Below are positions 38,891-50,895 of a stretch of 64,000 nt of DNA, piece after piece. Under the pieces are notes generated by a model. It saw only the letters and a list, made by a program, of their open reading frames with translations, searched no databases and was not told the origin of the DNA. Source of the stretch: Opeltia flavorubescens (Eukaryota; Ascomycota; Lecanoromycetes; Teloschistales; Teloschistaceae); contig KE546975.1 of NCBI GenBank assembly GCA_000442125.1, positions 558,001 through 622,000 of the forward strand. Direction: 5' to 3'. How positions within the stretch are numbered: the first letter of the stretch is position 1; each line of letters starts with the position of its first letter. The position numbers and the translations under genes are program-made.

Positions 38891-41045
38891 GGATATAATT
38901 AAAGAATTTAAAAAAAAGTTAAAGTTAATATAGCGGTAATTAATATTATAAAAAGTAATAGCTATAATTAATTTTAATAATAATATATTTAAAGATTTTA
39001 AAATAGGTTTTAAAAGTAATATATATATTTTAAAAAGTATAAATAATATTAAAATTTTAGAAGATATATTCTATAGCGATTAAAAGTTATTTTGGTTATT
39101 TTAGCGGTATTTTTTTTTTAGATTAAAAACTACTTCGGTAGTTATAAATAAAATATATTTTAAACTACTTTAATAGTAGATATTAGAATTTATTTCGAGC
39201 TATTATAGTAGTAATAATTAGAATTTATTATAGGCTATTTTAGTAGTAACTATTAATATTAGATAAAATCCTTTTATTATAATAGTATTTATTTTTAATT
39301 AAATCTAAATATATTTAATTTTTATAAAATAATATAAGAACTATTATTTTATTTAAGTCGGCTATTTTATTAATATTTCTAATTATATTAAATTTTTTAT
39401 AAACTTTTTAAAACCTGTAATAAGGTATATTAATATACCTATAATATTTATAATTTAAGATAAAACTATATATAGTTATTTATATAAAAAAACGGGTATT
39501 TAAAAATCTAGATTAACGCGGTTTCGAGTTTATTCTTATAATTTATTAATAATTATAGTAAATATAAACTAAATTAAAAATTATTTTTTTTTTATTATAA
39601 TATTTATTAATTCGCTTTTTAAAATTATTAAAAGAATTTAATAAATTAATTATTTTTATTTATAGAAGGTATTATTAATAATTTATCCTTTAATAATATT
39701 TTAATCTAGATATATTATTATTAACCGAATCCTATTAATTATACTATTTTTAAAGTAGGTATTATAAATTAATATTATTAAAATATTAATTTTTAATTCT
39801 AGCTTTAAAAATATTAAATTTTTAAATTTAAAGGTATTTAGCTAGTTTAAAAGTACCTTTTTAATTTTAGGTCGCTATTTATTCTAGTTATAGGAGTTAT
39901 AGCTATAATAAACTCTAGATTCCCTATATAAATTTTATAATAGCTTATAATTTAATAGATTAACCATTTTATTATATATTATTAAAATTATACGGCTTTA
40001 AAAGAAGTTCGGATTATATTATAGATTATAAAGCTTTTAAATCGGGAAAATATATTTTTAAAGGTCTTAAAAATTTATTATCTAGTTAATTTTATTTAAA
40101 AGCCGAATTATATTATAGAAATTCCGATTATAGGATATTTTTCCTAATTATTATATAAATTAAATATTAGTAGTATTATATTAAACTTATATATTTTAAA
40201 TTAGATATAATTATTTAAAATAATATTAAAAGAAATAATATTAGATATTCGCTTTAATAATAGTATTTTTAAAGCTAATAGATATAACTAGAAGAATCTA
40301 CGCGAAATCGCTATTAAATATTACTCGCTTCCTTTTAAAAGGAATATCTTTATTATAAATATTATATAATATATAATCGATAGCTATAAAATAATATTTA
40401 TATTATATAGGAACTTTATTTTAGATAATTATTATAATTTATTAAAGTAGACTATTAAGTTTTAAGTTCTAGTTAATAGAATATAAAAAATTATTTAAAA
40501 TATCGATTAGAATTTTAAAGCGAGAATATAATATTTAATTTTTAGGGAGTAATAATATAGTAATACTAAAGGATATAATATAAATAACGATTTCGTTATA
40601 GGCACGAAAATAGTAATATAGAATTTAATATAAAAAGGTTTTATTTATACCGGCCGGCTTTTAAAAAAAAAAGAGTTGATTTTTATCTATAAATTTTAAA
40701 ATAATACGGTTATATACTATTTATTATCTATTATTAAATTTCGGCCGATTTTTTTTAAATAGCTATTATTATTTATTAGTATTATAATTTAATTTTATCG
40801 CGATTAGAAAATTTTTAATAGTATAGCTTTAATTATATTTATAAGGTTGTAGTTAAAATTATTCTAAAATTTTATTTTAATTTATAAAAAGGTATTATAT
40901 CTAATATAGTTTATAATATTATTTAGAATATTTAAAGCTTTTTAGAATTTTAAAGCGTTTTATATCGAATTAAAACTTTAAATTATTATAAATTAATTTT
41001 TAAAACTATTTTTAAAGCTATTATAAATAGTTTAATATATTATCA
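38891..41045. other. RIP-mutated spacer up to the TIR element
   Basis: Degenerate sequence with possible coding traces on the plus strand near 39960-40150 and 40560-40780 (for example GTKIVIQNLIQKGFIYTGR near 40598-40655). None is strong enough to name. Confidence 0.4.
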
Positions 41046-41053
41046 TATATATA

Positions 41054-41120
41054 TTGGAAAACGTCCCTTATCGGCTTCCCGACCCGAAATAAGCATAAAC
41101 CTTATCGGTTGGTATCGAAT
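41054..41120 (+). repeat. Left TIR of the 4.1-kb element (weakly RIP-mutated)
   Basis: The inverted copy lies at 45117-45183. This end and the next 100 bases keep many CpA and TpG sites (AAGCATAAACC, GAATGACCGCAGTCACAAAA, GTGTACAG), whereas the right TIR reads TA at the same places. Confidence 0.88.
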
Positions 41121-44100
41121 GACCGCAGTCACAAAACAGGCCTAGCGTATTTTCGTATTTCGACCACCAAAACAGCTGGTTTTTTTTGCAGTTAAATAAC
41201 TTCGTCAATTTCGTGTACAGCTAGTAAATATATATTATAATAAAAAGGCTCTATAGTTATTTCCCCCCTATAAATAAAGATAATTTTTTAAAATAGTACT
41301 TTTATTTAAAATTATCGGATATTAGACTATATATAAGATATATTATTTAGAAAATATTATATATAACCATTTTATATATTTAAAGATAAGTAAACGATTT
41401 TATATTAGGAATTTCTAAAAGTAACCGCGAAAAATAATATTATTCCCTTATAATAAGGTTATAATAATATATATAACTAATTAAAATATTTTTTTCCTAA
41501 GGTTTTTAATAATTTTTTTTCTATATATAATATTCCAAAAAGTCTTAATATAAAATATTATAGCTATCTTTATTTTTAATATTATACTTAAACTTTTCTA
41601 TTAAAGTTAAAATTATATTTTCCGCTTATTAAATAAGTATATTATCTAGAATTCTATTTAGAAATATAATTTAATATACTCCTTTAAAGTAAAAATAAAG
41701 TTTTTAAACTAATAGTTATTTTTAATAGCTTTAATATTTAAAAAGCTTTTAGTATATTTATAATAAATTAATAACTTTATTATTTAAATACCGCGCTATT
41801 TTATTATTTTTAGTATTTTTTTTAGTTATTATAATAGTTTTATAATTATAATTTTTATAAATATATTTATAAATATATTAAACTATTTTAAAACCGGAAT
41901 AAACTTTAATATTAATATAATAGTTATATTAACTATTAAAATATAAATTATAAAATATAATCTATTAATTACTAAAAATAAAGGAATTATTTTTTTTTAT
42001 CTAAGTATAACTATTATTAAGTCGCTAGTAACTAGAATAACCATCGTTAAAAAGATTGGTTTTTTTTTAAAATAGTTTAGAAAACCCTTTTAAATATCGC
42101 TTTAGACTACTATTAGAGGATTTAATTATATAAAAAGTATTAAAATATATATTACTATATAGCCTATATATTATAAATTCCTATAGAATCCTAGTTAAAA
42201 AACTATTAAAATTTAATTTAGGTAATAATAATTTAATAGTAATTATTAAATTAATTATATTTATATTTTAAAACGTATCTTAATAATCGATAAAAATTAG
42301 TAGATATATATAAAGAAGCCCCTATTTTTAGTATTTAATTATTTATACCTGCTTTAAAAATTTTTTAAAAATACCAGCTTTAACTTTTTTTAATAATACT
42401 TTTTTCTAGATATTAAAAACTTTTATAATAATATCTAGGCGATTAGTAGCTTATTAATTCAGTTCTAGTATTTTAATAATTTTAGGCTACTTTAAGTTAG
42501 TAGTTATTATTAAAAATAGAAAAGGTCGGTTATAACGCTATATAATAGCGTACGAATTTATTATTATTATTTATATAAAACGGTTATTATATATATATAA
42601 AAAAAATAAAATTACTTAATATCTAAAACCTAGACGGTTATTTATAAAATCTAGATTATCTACTACTAAATAATCCTAAACCTTTTAATATAATTTAGCT
42701 CGAATTTTATTCTAATTCTAATAGATAAAATCAAATATATTCTAGTTATAAACTATTTATATATTATAAATATACTACTAAAAAAGCTTTATATTATAAA
42801 AAATCGGGTTAAATTTTATAGTATATTAATATAAATAAAATAGATAGTAATTACGCTAGTAAATATAATACCCGCTATTCTATCTATTAATAAAACGATT
42901 TTAATTAAATTTTTATTTATTTTTTATAAAAAAGAGGACGTAATAGAATAATATATAAATAAAATAATCCGAATTAATTCTTTAAAAATTATATTTATTA
43001 AAGTTTTAACCTTTTTTTTAAAATAGATAAATATCGTAGAAATAGCTTTTAAAATATTTATTAAAGATTAATATTTAAATTTTATTATTACCCCAAACTA
43101 GTAGGTTCTCGCGATATTTATCAGCCCCTTTTTTAATAATTAGCCGTATTTATATATTAATTAGTAATAAAAGTAGCTTTAGATTCGGATTATTTTTTTT
43201 TTAAAAAAGGACTTCCCGAGCTATTTAATAGTAGTTAATATAGAAGTTAACTTTTTAAAATATATAGTCTAGATTTTATAGAATCCCTTAATTTAGATAG
43301 CTATTAGAATATATTTTATAATTATTTTTAATACGGGTATTAATAGTTTTATTAGAATCTAGAAAGAAATATTATATAAATAAAAGGGATTCTTTATTAA
43401 TAGATTTAAAAGGTTTTTAAATATAATATATTTTATTATATATAATAAAAGGTTATAATCCGCGGTTAGGGATATAATAATAATCGCTTTAATATTTAGT
43501 TAAAATAAATATAAAAGTATTATTATAATATTAAATATTTTTTTAAAACTTTTTATTATAGGGTATTTATTTAATAAAAAGATTTTTTAAAAGCTAGAGT
43601 ATTTTTAAAAAAGGATTTATTAATTTAACTAGCTAGTTTTTTTTATAATAAAGCTTATATTTTATAGCGGAAGCTAATATATTTAAAATATATTCTTCAG
43701 CCTAATATTTTACGTAATAATAAAAGTAGGTAAAATATATTTATACTCTAGTACAATTCGATATATTATAGGGGCTAATATAATAAGGAGTTATTTTATA
43801 TAATTCTAATTTATATTTAACTAGTATAAATAGTAATCTATTTTTTTAACGGCTCTATTAATTATAATAAGGCCCGATTAAATAATATAGCGGATTCGGC
43901 TGGTTAAATTTTTCCTAAAATAATTCCTCTTCTTTTATAGGATTTAAATTAAATTTTAAAATAATAAATTAAAGGCGATTAAAGGAATTAAAAGGCGCTA
44001 GTATTTAATTTAAAAATATATTAGAATTTATTTTAAACGGAATAAAGCTTTTAAAAATATTATTATAAAAAAAATTAACTTTAAAGTCCGAATTAAAATT

Positions 44101-45116
44101 ATTATTAATAATAAATTTAGAATTAAAATTAAAATTAGGATTTTTATTTATAAAAGAAAAGGAAGGTTATAAACTATAACTTTTAACTATTTTTACTAAA
44201 AACTATTTTTAATATACCTAGTACGATTCTCGCGGTAAAATAGAAACTACTATTTTTAGATTTCGATTAATATTTTTAGGTAAAAAAGGTATATAATATA
44301 TTAAATATTCGGTCTAGGGATATAATAGTAGAATTATCTATAATTATTTATAGAATCGAATCTATTAATACAGTATTTATATATTATAAAAGCGAAAATA
44401 ATAAAAGCTAGAAAAATAGGGCTATTTTAAAGGTAATAATTCGCTTTAATTCGACTAAATATTTATATTAAAGATTTTTAGAGGCGACCGTTTTAACTAG
44501 TATATTAATTATTATTAGAAGTAAACGGAATTAAAGCTACTTTATTTTAATAGATATTATATATAGTATAATATTTATTTAGTCCTTATACTAGTAGGAG
44601 CTTTTTAAAATTAAATTAATATTTAAAATATTTATATTAATTATAATATTAGACCGATTTAAATAATATATTAAAAGGATTTAAAAATAATAAAATCAGT
44701 AATAAAAAAAAAGATTTTTAAAAGGAGATAGAAAGATATTTAAATAGTAATAATAATATAATAAAAGATATAGTATTAATATATAATAAAAAGAAAATAA
44801 ATAGAATTAAGTTAATTTAGATTAAATCGCGTTAAAATAAAAAATTTTTTAAATATAACTTATAAAAGATAGTATAAAGAATAAATAAAATAAAAAAACT
44901 ATTAAAAAAATTTTATATTAATATTAATAGTATCGATAATATTGGATTTTAAAACTAAAAAATATATTTAAATACGCTTAATATACTTTATAATTTAAGA
45001 TACTTTTTATTCTACTTTATATATAGTAATACTGTTAATTTATAACTATATAGAATCTAGTAGTTTTAATAGTCGAAACCCCTAGAATCGAGCTAACCGG
45101 ATTTATAACTGTAAAC

Positions 45117-45183
45117 GTTTGATACTAACTAATAAAGTTTATATTTATTTCGGGTCGAGAAGCCGATAAGGGACGTTTTCCAA
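45117..45183 (-). repeat. Right TIR of the 4.1-kb element (RIP-mutated)
   Basis: The reverse complement matches 41054-41120 except at C/T and G/A differences (AAATAAATATAAAC for AAATAAGCATAAAC). Inside it, the next 45 bases match the MITE left arm (GTTATAAATCCGGTTAGC). Confidence 0.88.
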
Positions 45184-46057
45184 TATATATATAATATATA
45201 ATAAAATTTTAACCTTTAAATATAAACTATACGTTTATTTTAATAATAGAACGTAAAAATATCCTAATAGTTTAGTATACTATTATTATATATTTTTAAG
45301 ATATTATAATTTTTAAATCTAAATTTATCTAACTTTTTACTAATATCTTTTATTAATATTCTTTATTAATATCTTTTACTAATACCGCAGCCTCTAAATC
45401 GCCTAGTTTATTAATTTCTATATTTAACTAATATTTTCTCTAGATCGACTAGAAGAAATTTAAGCGGAATTTAAGAATAAAATATTCGCTAAAACCAGCT
45501 TTAGGAATCTAATTAAACTGAAATTCTCTATTATTATTATTTTCTTAATATTAAAAGAGGAATAATTCTAGTAATTATATTAAATAAGTAGTTTTAACTA
45601 ATACTTAGAAGCGTACTAAAAAGGATAATATTAAAACTTCTATAAAAAAAGGCGTAAAAGTTTTACTAAATATTTAAAACCGGTTTAATATAGTATTTAA
45701 CGCTAATAGAAAAAGGAATAAAATAATAAAAAAGGACGGGATAGATATACACGTATAGAGCTTAAATTTAAAATTTAAGATCTAAAATCTAAAATTTAAA
45801 ATAAGATCAAGACTATAAAAAGTAGCTCGAGTATATTTAAAATAAAATTAATCCGAGGTAAATATTACAGTATTTAATATATAAGATTAATAATAGAATT
45901 AGTTAGTATTATATCTATATTTAATTTATTAGAACTATATTTATAATATTATTCTATATTGTAAATTATAAGTTTACTTAAAATAATATAATATAGATTT
46001 AAATTATAGGGTTAAAATAGCGTCTATAATACGAAAATAATAAAAATAAATTATATA
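45184..46057. other. Spacer between the TIR element and Copia
   Basis: RIP-type sequence. It has a local cluster of short direct repeats (AAATTTAAAATTTAAGATCT and AAAATCTAAAATTTAAAAT) at about 45764-45803. No gene. Before Copia inserted, this sequence was continuous with 60815 onward. Confidence 0.5.
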
Positions 46058-46164
46058 TATTAAAATGAAATAATTGCTTGTATTGCTTAAGAAAGCAAGT
46101 GGCCTTCGGCCATTTGCTTTTATCTAGAGTAGTATAATTACGTAAACTGACTACTAATTTAATA
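46058..46164 (-). repeat. 3' LTR of Copia
   Basis: 107 bp, direct copy of 60703-60809. It contains a perfect-loop hairpin AAATGGCCGAAGGCCACTT (minus strand). This copy keeps GCAAGTGG and CCATTTGC, which are mutated in the 5' LTR. A purine-rich stretch lies just upstream on the minus strand. Confidence 0.9.
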
Positions 46165-46640
46165 CTTCTATTTAGTATATAAAAATTATATAACAAAGCA
46201 AGTAAAACAGCTTCCACAGCTTAGTAGTAGTCCAGGTAGTACAGCAGCTAAAAACGCTTAAATATCACCTAGAAGCACAACCAGAATACGGCTGCCTATA
46301 GGCGTCAAAGGCGCTACAGCAGCTTCTACAGCTTCTACAGCTTCAAGCGCTCCTGCCAGCACCTATAAGTTTACCCGGTATATGCAAGTTTACCCGGCTT
46401 CTACCGGCATATAATAGAGGCTGGCAGAGCTTCTATAGTACTAATAATCAATTTAAGTACTCCTAGCAGAGCTTCTACAGCTCAGGTAATAAAAATCCGG
46501 GCTCCTATAAATATTATACACCCCCCCGGAAACCGGTATAAAGAGCCTGAAGCAGGTATTAATAGGTACTTAGGAGTACCTGGAATAAGTGCCTAAAACG
46601 AGTGCCTAAAACGAGCGTTAAAGGAATCGTATATATTTTA
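46165..46640. other. Low-RIP island between Copia pol and 3' LTR
   Basis: About 450 bp keep normal CpA and TpG and are visibly GC-richer than anything around. Internal structure: TTCTACAGC three times at about 46324-46346; AAGTTTACCCGG at 46366-46378 and again at 46386-46398; GCCTAAAACGAGT-type 13-bp tandem at about 46591-46616; an imperfect palindrome GGTACTTAGGAGTACC at 46565-46580; a run of seven C near 46522-46528. No coding frame. By position it is the 3' untranslated region of Copia. It may have escaped RIP because it is not shared with other copies. Confidence 0.7.
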
Positions 46641-47000
46641 AATTTATATAGAAGTTAAAAACGACTAAATTAAATAACGTATAAAACGTATTTAGCGTAT
46701 AAAATTTAAAAAACGTACTATTTTTATAAAATACTATATAAATAAAAAATAAATTTTACTATAAAGCTAGATTCGCGATTTTTAGATAAAAATAAGCCCG
46801 GAAAATATATAAAGTAAAGCTATATAAGCTTTATAAATACTATATAATATACGTAAATAGATAAATAAGTATTTATAAATTTAAACGCTAGCTATAAACG
46901 ATATATAGAGGGTTTAATAGCTAGCTAGGGTATAAAATTAAAGTACTAGCTCTAGGGTATACAGCGGCGAAATAGGGGGTATAATAGCGAAATTAGGGGG
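46641..47000 (-). other. Copia 3' region, no domain seen
   Basis: RIP-type sequence between the island and the RNase H end of pol. Two adjacent 20-bp copies of a GCGAAATAGGGGGT-like unit lie at about 46964-47003. Confidence 0.5.
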
Positions 47001-49064
47001 TGAAATTAATAGATAATAGTAATAATAAACTTTAAAAGGTTTTAATATTTATAAATATATATTAGTACTACTAATATTATAGGTATTCTTCTAAATTTAA
47101 TATCTATTAAAATAGAAAAAATTTATCTTTTAAAAGAACTTTAATAAGATTATTAGTAATTTAATTATTTATAAATATATATTAAAGGTTTATTTAATTT
47201 TTTATTATCTTTTTACGTATAAAATATTACTAAATATTAATATATTTAGTACGAGTATAGAATTAGAGGTTTTTAGCTAGGATTATAGTATTTTAGTTAA
47301 TATAATTAATAATAATTATATAACGGTCCTTTTTATTTTAAATTTATTCTAAAAGGGTTTTTAGTTAAATCGCTTCTTTAACTATTTATATTTAGCCCCT
47401 ATATTTAGCTTTATAAATAAAAAGTATTATTATTAGTTATCGTTTTAATAATTAGTTTATAGTATTACTTTTAATATTAAATATATAGCTAAAGGTTAAG
47501 CGTTTTTTATTTTTTTTACCTATTTAATCGATATTAGTATAACTAAAAAAGTTAGCTAGATTTTTTTTATAGATAAAGTAATAGTTAATTATAGTATAGA
47601 GGTAATAGAAGATTTTTTTAATAATTTATTAAAATTTTTCGGTTAGATTTAATCTATAATAGCTAATAATTAATATTATAAAAGTAATATCGGGTTTTAT
47701 ACCTAGTATTATATATATTAATAACTTAATAGCGGATTAATATTAATTTTATAAATTGGAGGAAATAATATAACCTATAGGTACCGGTTTATAAAATAAA
47801 AATATATTTATTAATATAGTCTATAGTTTAGTAGACTATATATCGAAATTATAAAGAACCTTTTTAATATAAATAGATTATAATAGGCGAATTATCTAAT
47901 TCTAATAGTTATAAGTGATTTTTATACCTAAATAATAGCTATAAATACTTAAATCGACTATTTAGAACTTAATATTTAATTAGCGCTTAATAATTTAAAT
48001 AGTTTTATAATTTAAGCTAGTAATAAATACATTATTTATATAGATAGTAATTATAGTATAGAATCCCGAAAAGTAGTTATAAAAACGCTAGTATCGGTTA
48101 TTAATAGTATAAAGTTTAGATTTTTAAGGAATACTGTTAATATATTATATTATACTTTTAATAATTATTTAAAATTATAAAGGGCTTTATTAAATTTATA
48201 AACTTTACTATTAGAATTTTTATATTTTTCTAGTTATTTAATAAAGATAAACTCGTTAATATTATTAAATAGGAAAGCTATTTTAATATCTATCTATTTA
48301 ATTAACTAATTAAAAATAGCTATAATAATAAAAAAGTTTTATAAATTATAAGTTTAATAATTAAAGCGAAAGTTTTATTAAAGTTAATACTTTCCTATTA
48401 TTTAAAACTATAGATTATTTAGTAAATTTTATAGCGGATTACTTTTTTATTAAAATCTTTTTTTAATTTAAAAATCTATTTACCTTTAAAAAATTTATAG
48501 TTTTAAAAAACGATTATTTATATTCGATTTTATATTAGTAAATTATATTCTTTTTTTATTACTAGGATCTAGCGATCGCGATCTAGATAATATATTATTT
48601 CTAAGTATAAAGTAGGTTTATAAGCTTTAGGACTAGTTATACTAGCTAGAAATATTTAAAGCGCTAGTAGATCTATTAAAAAAGCTTTTTTAAAATTAGA
48701 ATACCTATTATTAATAGCTTTTAGGTTAGTTATATTAGGGGTATAAATAAAACCGGTTTATAATATTATATATCTTATTATTAATCTAATATAAAAAATA
48801 GAGTTAAATATAGCGGCCGAGTTTTATAAACTAGACTAGAGGATTTATAGGCGTTAATCCGAAATAAATAAAATTTATAAATTTTATAATATTATAATAG
48901 ATAGGTTTTATTAAATATTGAAATTTAATTTTATATTTTTATCGATATCCTAGTATACGGGTATTAAATATACCTACTACCCTTTTATAATAGAAGGCGG
49001 TATATATTATAGATAAATTATTAGTCTAAAATAATCTAGCTAGCTATATAGTAAATTTAAGCCG

Positions 49065-49069
49065 GTATA
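49065..49069. repeat. Left target-site duplication of C2 (GTATA)
   Basis: GTATA is repeated exactly at 57506-57510, immediately outside the other LTR. Confidence 0.85.
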
Positions 49070-49326
49070 TATAAAAAGAATATAATAGTAGGGAAACTAT
49101 ATAGAAGTATAAGTAATAGTTTCGCGTTCTATTATTATATACACGGAGCTATATATAGAGAATATATATATATTAATATCTAAAAAGCTATAAATATTAA
49201 AGGGAATTCCCTTAACTATATAGGCCCTCTTTTTTATTAGTATAATATAGCGATATAATATTTTAACCGAAGTTATATAATAGTTTTATAATATTATAAT
49301 AAGTTAAACTATTATTAATTATAATA
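49070..49326 (-). repeat. 3' LTR of C2
   Basis: 257 bp, direct copy of 57249-57505 and inverted copy of the C1 LTRs. The purine-rich AGGAGAGGAGATAT that precedes it on the minus strand is a good polypurine tract, better preserved than in C1. Confidence 0.9.
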
Positions 49327-50526
49327 ATATCTCCTCTCCTATAATAATATCCTTACTATTCTATAATTAGGCGATATATATATAATAGATAGCTAAATCT
49401 TTTATATAAAGCGCGCGTATTTAAATATATATTAGTTAAATTAATAATTTAAAAATATACAACGCTAATATATATTTATATATAAAGCGTTTTATTATTA
49501 TATATAAAATATATAAATAGCTTTATTTTATATATTAAAAGTTATTTAGTATTAATATTAGTATTAGCTATCGCGTTATAGTATATTATTAATATTTTTT
49601 AATATTTATTAAATACTCGCGTTAAAATATATCTATAAAAATTAATATTATTTAATAATTCTACTTAATAATTATATTATACTATAATAATTATAAATAA
49701 TTAAAACTATTAAATTTTAAATANTTTAATTTATATTANTAANNTTATAAACTTTATATTAAATAATATAATTTTATTTTTTATTTATAAATATATAATA
49801 AACGTTTTTCCCTAGTATAAATCTATTTTCTAATTTAGGTTTTAATTATTTTTATTATATTTTACCTTTATCTACTAGTTCTACTCTTTTATAAATCTTT
49901 TCTAATTTTTATATTTTTTATTATAGGTTTTAAAGCTTTTAAAACTCCTATAATTAAAAAAACTTTTTAAAATATATAAACGCCTAATATTCTAATATTA
50001 TTAAATACTTTAATTTTATAAAAAAATTACTACCGTTAATATATTAAAGTTTGTATTATAATATATATTATTTATTTAATACTATTATTTAATAACCTTT
50101 TATAAAAAATAATTAAAGAATAACTTTACTATTTATTATATTTTTATTTATTATATAAAACCTAGTATTAGCTTTAAATATTTTACACGTTATTCTAGGC
50201 TTTAAAAGAAATATAAACTAGTATATTAAGTTTATATATTATAGTAACTTCTTTAACCTATATAGATTTTTTAAAAATTTATCTCGATAGCTAATAAAAT
50301 AGTTTTTATTACTACTACTACTAATATTATTAATAAAAATAAAAAATAACGTATTATATATTATTTATATATTATTATTCTTTTTAATTATAAATAAATC
50401 GAAGTTTAAAAAAAAGCTAAAACGCGATAAAAAAAAACCGTTAGTACTTTTAATATTATCGAAGCTATTTATATTTTAAAAAAATCGATTAATATAAATA
50501 TTAATATAATATATTTTATATATATA

Positions 50527-50895
50527 TTAGAAAACGTCCCTTATCGGCTTCCCGACCCGAAATAAGTATAAACCTTATTAGTTAGTATTAAACGTTTATA
50601 GTTATAAATCCGGTTAGCGCCTTTAACTATTAAAATAGCTGGTTTTTTTATAGTTAAATAACTTCGTTAATTTCGTATATAATAGTATATATAGTAGCTT
50701 ATTTTAAAACGCTTAACGAGCGTATTCTAATAATATAAAAATTATTAAAATCGGACGAAAATCGGTTGCGCTATAGCGCGTAGAAGTTTTAGCCGCACTG
50801 CGCTGGCTGGTAGCCCTACCAATTGCCANCCCTACCAGCTGCCAGCTGCCAGCTGCCAGCAGCAAAATCCCAATGGGACGGTGGCCCAGTACTAG
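50527..50895 (+). mobile_element. 369-bp MITE-like insertion, copy 1
   Basis: The left 150 bp match the TIR region of the 4.1-kb element (AGAAAACGTCCCTTATCGGC). The right end, read inward from 50889, begins TACTGGGCCACCGTCCCATT, which repeats the spacing TA-TTGG...CGTCCC and so looks like a short, diverged TIR. The left two thirds are RIP-like. The right 130 bp are GC-rich and unmutated, with four AGCTGCC repeats. It sits in Gypsy C2; the matching uninterrupted site in C1 is near 24800. No coding capacity. Exact ends are uncertain by a few bases because the flanks are TA-rich. Confidence 0.8.

Larger units (their letters stand above)
41054..45183. mobile_element. 4.1-kb DNA-transposon-like element with long TIRs, RIP-mutated inside
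   Basis: The two ends are inverted copies: left TTGGAAAACGTCCCTTATCG, right its complement ending CGTTTTCCAA. Similarity continues inward for at least 65 bp and, using the 369-bp MITEs as a bridge, for about 130 bp. Both sides are flanked by TATATATA, so the duplication is TA or up to 8 bp and cannot be resolved. The interior is coding-like on the plus strand, roughly 42200-44950, in at least two frames (KKEDVIEQYINKII-like at 42928-42966 if the stop is read as Gln; LKGASI near 43993; YDSRGKIETTIFRFRLIFLG at 44222-44281; FLEATVLTSILIIIRS near 44474-44520). I could not assign a transposase or helicase family. Length suits an autonomous element. Confidence 0.75.

Noticed and set aside
41221-44990. 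One 1,250-codon frame through the TIR element
   Set aside because: A single frame can be followed with stops ignored, but its stop density is about that expected by chance in this sequence, and other frames look better at 43321-43400, 43981-44300 and 44341-44520. No single model is claimed.
46058-46164. Helitron 3' end (hairpin followed by CTAG)
   Set aside because: The hairpin with TCTAG 7-8 bases later looks like a Helitron terminus, but the shared sequence continues past CTAG in both copies. The two 107-bp copies fit LTRs with a target duplication, a primer site and a polypurine tract.
45999-46217. 72-codon minus-strand open frame
   Set aside because: It starts at GTG (46217-46215), not ATG, and runs out of the Copia 3' region across the whole 107-bp LTR hairpin into the flank. 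Fungal nuclear genes do not normally start at GTG, and the frame is explained by the low-RIP LTR and island being poor in TAA/TAG.
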